Below, piece after piece: positions 39,543 to 42,724 of a stretch of DNA of 42,724 nt. The stretch is from Candidatus Peribacteraceae bacterium (GTDB lineage: Bacteria; Patescibacteriota; Gracilibacteria; JAHISY01), in NCBI GenBank assembly GCA_021734705.1, contig JAIPIJ010000002.1, positions 1-42,724 of the forward strand. Reading direction: 5' to 3'. The translations under genes were made by a program, and so were the position numbers. Position 1 is the stretch's first letter; each line of letters opens with the position of its first letter. Below the pieces are notes generated by a model, which did no database searches, was not told the origin of the DNA, and worked only from the letters and a program-made list of their open reading frames with translations.

Positions 39543-39992
39543 ATGAGCCCGACGGATTTGGAAGCGCTCAAACTGCTGCCTCCATTCTCCGATATCGATC
39601 TAACCCGCGATGCCAGTTTGCTGGAAAAGATTCAAAGCAAAGTTGTGCCGGCGGGGGAGTTTATCTTCCGTGAAGGTGAAGCTGGCGATCAACTTTTTGT
39701 AATTAAAAGCGGCGAAGTTGAGATTGTCAGGATTGAAGATGAAATGTCTGAGGAAATTGCCTTCTTGCAGCCCGGAGATGTTTTTGGTGAGTTGGGCGTT
39801 TTAGGCCAAAAAACTCGCAATGCTTCAGCTAGAGCTTTTTCAGACTCGGAAATTTTGATTATCAATCGTGAGACTACGGCCCAATTGGCTAAGAAGCTAC
39901 CGAGTTTTGATATGCTAGTTGGTAAGCGTTTTCTAGAGCGCTCGAAAGCCAGCGAAGAAATCGAATACCAAAAACCAGCCACCAATGGATGA
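39543..39992 (+). CDS. Stand-alone cyclic-nucleotide-binding protein 2
   Basis: 149 residues forming one cNMP-binding domain: LLPPFSDIDLTRDASLLEKI, AGEFIFREGEAGDQLFVIKSGEVEIV and a phosphate-binding cassette DVFGELGVLGQKTRNASARA that keeps the E and R needed for cyclic-nucleotide contact. A short polar tail (ERSKASEEIEYQKPATNG) follows. No output domain is present. Its last 8 nt overlap the start of pilT, so the two are translationally coupled; a regulatory contact with the PilT ATPase is a reasonable inference. It is similar in architecture to, but not a close copy of, the protein at 35.9 kb. Confidence 0.9.
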   Translation: MSPTDLEALKLLPPFSDIDLTRDASLLEKIQSKVVPAGEFIFREGEAGDQLFVIKSGEVEIVRIEDEMSEEIAFLQPGDVFGELGVLGQKTRNASARAFSDSEILIINRETTAQLAKKLPSFDMLVGKRFLERSKASEEIEYQKPATNG

Positions 39993-41043
39993 AGTTAAGA
40001 TAAATTTCGACCTCAAGAAGCTGCTGGATTTAGCGATTGAGAAGAGCGCTTCGGACATTCATTTTGGTGCTGGCCAAAAGACAGCCTTGAGGATATTCGG
40101 TGACATCCACTTAGTGGAGTCTTTACCAGTCCCAGACGAAGCCACGGCCGAAGAAGTTATTTTTGGGATGCTCAAGGGTGAGGCTGAGATTGAGAAGCTA
40201 AAGCGTGATCGCGAGTTTGATTTTTCTTACGAACATACAGACGGGACGAACTTTCGCTGCAACGCTTTCTTTCGCAGTGGGCGGATTGCTTTAGTGATGC
40301 GGCAAGTTGATAAATTGCTGCCAAGCTTAGAAGAGATTGGCCTACCTACAATTGTGCACGACCTGATTAAACAAAAGCAGGGCTTGATCCTGATGTGCGG
40401 ACCAACGGGCAGCGGTAAATCTACGACGCTACGCTCGATGTTGGAGGAGATTAATGAGACTAGGGTTGAACACGTAATTACGATTGAGGATCCGATTGAG
40501 TTTGTCTTTACCAATAAAAAATGTATTTTCTCTCAGCGCGAGTTGAATTACGATACGCATTCTTTTGATGCCGCGCTGCGGGTTGCCCTGCGTGAAGATC
40601 CAGACGTCGTGATGGTTGGTGAAATGCGGGATCGTGACACCATCACAGCAGCGCTCAATCTTTGTGAAACCGGCCACTTGGTTCTTTCGACCCTGCACAC
40701 TAATTCAGCCTCACAGACTGTTAACCGCTTAATGCAGGCTTTTTCCCTAGATCAAAGGAACGCGGTTCTGGCGCGCCTGGCTGATTCTTTGATCGCAATT
40801 ATTAGTCAGCGGCTAGTTCCCAAGAAGGGTGGTGGCCGAATCGCAATTTTTGAATTAATGATTACCACGAGCGCAATTCGTAATGCTATCCGCAAAGGTG
40901 ATACGCCGCAGCTTGATAACACGATCGCCACTTCCTCGGTGCAAGGTATGATTAGTATGCGCCGTTTTGCCGAAGACCTGATCCAGCGTGGAATTATTGA
41001 TCGGGAGCACGTTGAACCTTTTTTGAAGCGCGACGAACATTAG
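39985..41043 (+). CDS. pilT: Type IV pilus retraction ATPase PilT
   Basis: A 352-residue hexameric ATPase that powers pilus disassembly for twitching and DNA uptake. The motifs run in order: SASDIHFGAG, Walker A GPTGSGKST, Asp box ITIEDPIEF, Walker B DPDVVMVGEMRD, His box STLHTNSA and the PilT-specific AIRNAIRKGD, which separates it from the PilB extension ATPase. The length is typical. It is co-translated with a cNMP-binding protein, and the cyclase is a few genes upstream. No pilin or PilB gene is in the window. The stop is followed directly by a 9-bp repeat array. Confidence 0.95.
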   Translation: MDEVKINFDLKKLLDLAIEKSASDIHFGAGQKTALRIFGDIHLVESLPVPDEATAEEVIFGMLKGEAEIEKLKRDREFDFSYEHTDGTNFRCNAFFRSGRIALVMRQVDKLLPSLEEIGLPTIVHDLIKQKQGLILMCGPTGSGKSTTLRSMLEEINETRVEHVITIEDPIEFVFTNKKCIFSQRELNYDTHSFDAALRVALREDPDVVMVGEMRDRDTITAALNLCETGHLVLSTLHTNSASQTVNRLMQAFSLDQRNAVLARLADSLIAIISQRLVPKKGGGRIAIFELMITTSAIRNAIRKGDTPQLDNTIATSSVQGMISMRRFAEDLIQRGIIDREHVEPFLKRDEH

Positions 41044-41089
41044 AAGGATTATAAGGATTATAAAGAGCGTTAAGAATTATAAAGTTTAT
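41044..41089. repeat. 9-bp degenerate repeat array between pilT and dusB
   Basis: AAGGATTAT, AAGGATTAT, AAAGAGCGT, (T), AAGAATTAT, AAAGTTTAT. The array fills the gap between the pilT stop and the dusB stop. It resembles the 7-bp arrays in degeneracy and placement but has a 9-bp period with one slipped base. Confidence 0.65.
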
Positions 41090-42033
41090 TACGGCCTCCT
41101 AAGAATTCTTTCTAGTTCCGATAGCTTTTCGGTGCGGACTAATTTGGCGCGCAGTTTTTTGGCGCCAGCTTCTCCCCGGACGTAGTTAGCTGAGAATTTG
41201 CGCATTTCCAGCATGGCGCGCTTTTCTCCTTTTGTATCAACGAGCAAACGCGCGTGTTTCAAGATGGTCGGGATTTTTGCTTTCAATGTTTTAGGTGTAC
41301 GAGAATCTTTACCGGCTAAGCGATTTTCGATTTCTCGAAAAATCCAAGGATTTGTAACAGCCGCCCGTCCAATCATAAGCCCGTCGAGATTACCGAGTTG
41401 ATTGAAAAATTTATCAACCGAATCGATGTCGCCGTTTCCAAGCACCGGAATTTGTAAAAGTTTTTTCACGCGGTAAATTGGTTCGAAGTCTGCTTCGCCA
41501 CGATACATTTGTTTTGCTGTCCGGCCGTGGATTGTTAGTAGCTGCGCACCAGACGACTCAACCATTTTCGCGAAGTTTTCTAAATTTTTGTCATCCGCGA
41601 TTCCAAGCCGCATTTTTACACTCGTTGGGATTTTGACCGACTTAGCGACCATCGAAATTATTTCACTCGCGAGTTTAGGATTTTTAAGTAGCGCGGAGCC
41701 GTGGTCGGAGTTCACGACTTTCTTGGCGGGGCAGCCGAAATTCAGATCGACACCGGATGCACCGATTGATTCGACAAATTTAGCTGCTTCAACGAAATTT
41801 TCTGGTCGTCTACCAAAAATTTGCGCCACGAAGGGCTGTTCACGTTTCGCGAAAGCCAGCATTTGTTTGGATTTTTTTGAGTCAAATTTCAACGCGTCAG
41901 CAGAAACGAATTCGCTCCAGAGAATCGTTCGCTTCGAGAAATGGCGAATTAGCTGCCGGAAGGCCGAGTCGGTATAGCCGGCCATCGGGGCGAGGGCGAT
42001 AATCGGGCGAGGGGCCTTTTTCCAGTCCAACAT
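41089..42033 (-). CDS. dusB: tRNA-dihydrouridine synthase (Dus family)
   Basis: A 314-residue flavoenzyme that reduces uridines in the tRNA D-loop. The motifs are PIIALAPMAGYTDSAFRQL (FMN-binding), GVDLNFGCPAKKVV with the catalytic cysteine, TIHGRTAKQMYRG, VLGNGDI and LMIGRAAVTNPWIF, followed by the helical tRNA-binding domain. The ATG at 42033 is chosen because the family begins just before this FMN motif; the longer frame runs into the repeat array. DusB is the likeliest subclass for a single bacterial Dus, but this was not tested against DusA/DusC. Confidence 0.92.
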   Translation of the reverse strand: MLDWKKAPRPIIALAPMAGYTDSAFRQLIRHFSKRTILWSEFVSADALKFDSKKSKQMLAFAKREQPFVAQIFGRRPENFVEAAKFVESIGASGVDLNFGCPAKKVVNSDHGSALLKNPKLASEIISMVAKSVKIPTSVKMRLGIADDKNLENFAKMVESSGAQLLTIHGRTAKQMYRGEADFEPIYRVKKLLQIPVLGNGDIDSVDKFFNQLGNLDGLMIGRAAVTNPWIFREIENRLAGKDSRTPKTLKAKIPTILKHARLLVDTKGEKRAMLEMRKFSANYVRGEAGAKKLRAKLVRTEKLSELERILRRP

Positions 42034-42051
42034 CTTTACTAAGTGAATTAT

Positions 42052-42125
42052 CAATTTACAATGTGCAATGTACAATTAAAAATGGCTATCGAATTGTACA
42101 TTGACTGCCCAACATTGAACATTGA
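42052..42125. repeat. 7-bp repeat array with a perfect 12-bp inverted repeat, at the U32 gene start
   Basis: Left part: CAATTTA, CAATGTG, CAATGTA, CAATTAA (42052-42079). Right part: ACATTGA at 42098, 42112 and 42119, in a common 7-bp register. CAATGTACAATT (42066-42077) and AATTGTACATTG (42092-42103) are perfect inverted repeats with a 14-nt loop that contains the ATG at 42082. Confidence 0.8.
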
Positions 42126-42724
42126 ACTACTAGCTCCCGCTGGTGATCTCGAAAAGCTGCATACAGCCCTCACTTTCGGTGCGGATGCAGTGTATCTGGG
42201 TGCGCCGGATTTTTCTTTGCGAGTGGGGGAGAACAAATTTGGATTAGTCCAGATTCGGCGAGCTATCAAAATCTGCCGGAAAGCTAAAAAGAAAATTTAC
42301 ATTACGACGAACACTTTTCCGCGTGACTATGAGTTCCGCAAGCTGGAAAATTTTCTATCTAAATTAAAGGCTACGCCACCAGACGCCTTTATTTTTTCTG
42401 ATTTAGGTGTGCTGGCGACGCTACAGAAAATTTTCCCCAAAGTAGCTAAACACCTTTCGGTTCAAGCCAATACAGTCAATTCGCGGACCGTTAATGAGTG
42501 GCACAAACTGGGAGTTTCCCGAATAATTTTGGCGCGCGAGCTTTCCTTCGCAGAAATTAAGCAGATTGTCAGAGCGAATCCCAAAATGGAATTCGAAGTT
42601 TTTGTGCACGGTGCGATTTGCATGTCGTACTCTGGGCGCTGCTTACTTTCTAACTTCTTGACTGAGCGGGATGCCAATCGGGGCCAGTGCTCACAGCCGT
42701 GCCGTTGGCAGTATGCGCTATTGG
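42082..42724 (+). CDS. U32 family peptidase (partial, 3' end beyond window)
   Basis: 214 residues visible. Family markers are ELLAPAGDLEKLHTALTFGADAVYLG, the SDLGVLATLQ strand, LSVQANTVNSRTVNEWHKLGVSRIILARELS and the cysteine-rich VFVHGAICMSYSGRCLLSNF and RGQCSQPCRW, which in U32/TrhP-type proteins hold metal- or cluster-binding cysteines. Members act as collagenase-like peptidases or in tRNA 5-hydroxyuridine formation (TrhP); the latter is plausible next to dusB. The ATG at 42082 lies in the loop of an inverted repeat. The first 12 or so residues are encoded by 7-bp repeats, so a TTG at 42115 just before NIELLAPAGD may be the real start. Confidence 0.88.
   Translation, partial: MAIELYIDCPTLNIELLAPAGDLEKLHTALTFGADAVYLGAPDFSLRVGENKFGLVQIRRAIKICRKAKKKIYITTNTFPRDYEFRKLENFLSKLKATPPDAFIFSDLGVLATLQKIFPKVAKHLSVQANTVNSRTVNEWHKLGVSRIILARELSFAEIKQIVRANPKMEFEVFVHGAICMSYSGRCLLSNFLTERDANRGQCSQPCRWQYALL

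Overview
The window looks like a chromosomal piece of a Patescibacteria/CPR-type bacterium, possibly Peregrinibacteria-like. Signs are compact, often overlapping genes, almost no Shine-Dalgarno sequences, many GTG/TTG starts, and small conserved genes mixed with lineage-restricted ones. It has more biosynthetic genes (leuA, leuD, cysE, argG, metF) than the most reduced CPR genomes. The standard genetic code fits, because several clear genes end in TGA. The taxonomic placement is inference; no rRNA gene is present.

Layout. 1-6.4 kb: leuA (cut by the left edge), a small membrane protein, leuD, a three-domain protein (ATP-grasp ligase, retropepsin-like domain, HExxxH peptidase) and two family 2 glycosyltransferases. 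6.5-12.5 kb: valS, a four-helix-bundle (S23) gene bracketed by inverted 7-bp repeats, cysE, an unknown protein with an internal duplication, thyX and hsp20. 12.6-16.7 kb: an exported coiled-coil M23 peptidase, a folate-biopterin-type transporter and two unknown genes. 16.7-18.8 kb: rplU, tRNA-Thr, rpsR, ssb and rpsF, crowded with repeats, palindromes and broken copies of the tRNA. 19-26.5 kb: an NrnA-like DHH phosphoesterase coupled to a diguanylate cyclase, an AspRS fused to a YbaK-type editing domain, an exported unknown protein and a NhaD/ArsB-type antiporter. 26.6-33.6 kb: argG, then a phosphatidylglycerol gene set (divergent gpsA-like; pgsA, pgpA, an SDR and a CarS-like CDP-lipid synthase with 4-7 nt overlaps), dprA and metF. 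33.7-41 kb: initiator tRNA with a decayed copy, then a cyclic-nucleotide module (CHASE2 adenylate cyclase, two stand-alone cNMP-binding proteins, a FecR-domain surface protein, PilT). The end holds dusB and the start of a U32 peptidase.

How the genes may work together. ThyX, MetF and the transporter suggest handling of imported folate. PilT and DprA fit pilus-mediated DNA uptake, which the cyclase and cNMP proteins may control. GpsA-PgsA-PgpA-CarS could make phosphatidylglycerol with CarS in place of CdsA.

Three sequence-level patterns cut across the genes. (1) At least eight loci carry degenerate tandem repeats with an exact 7-bp period, each locus with its own consensus, usually touching a stop or start codon. 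(2) Both tRNA genes lie beside broken copies of themselves in which the D-loop is replaced by a palindromic element. (3) Thirteen genes have a TAAAAT-like -10 box exactly 6-7 nt before the start codon, which predicts leaderless mRNAs.
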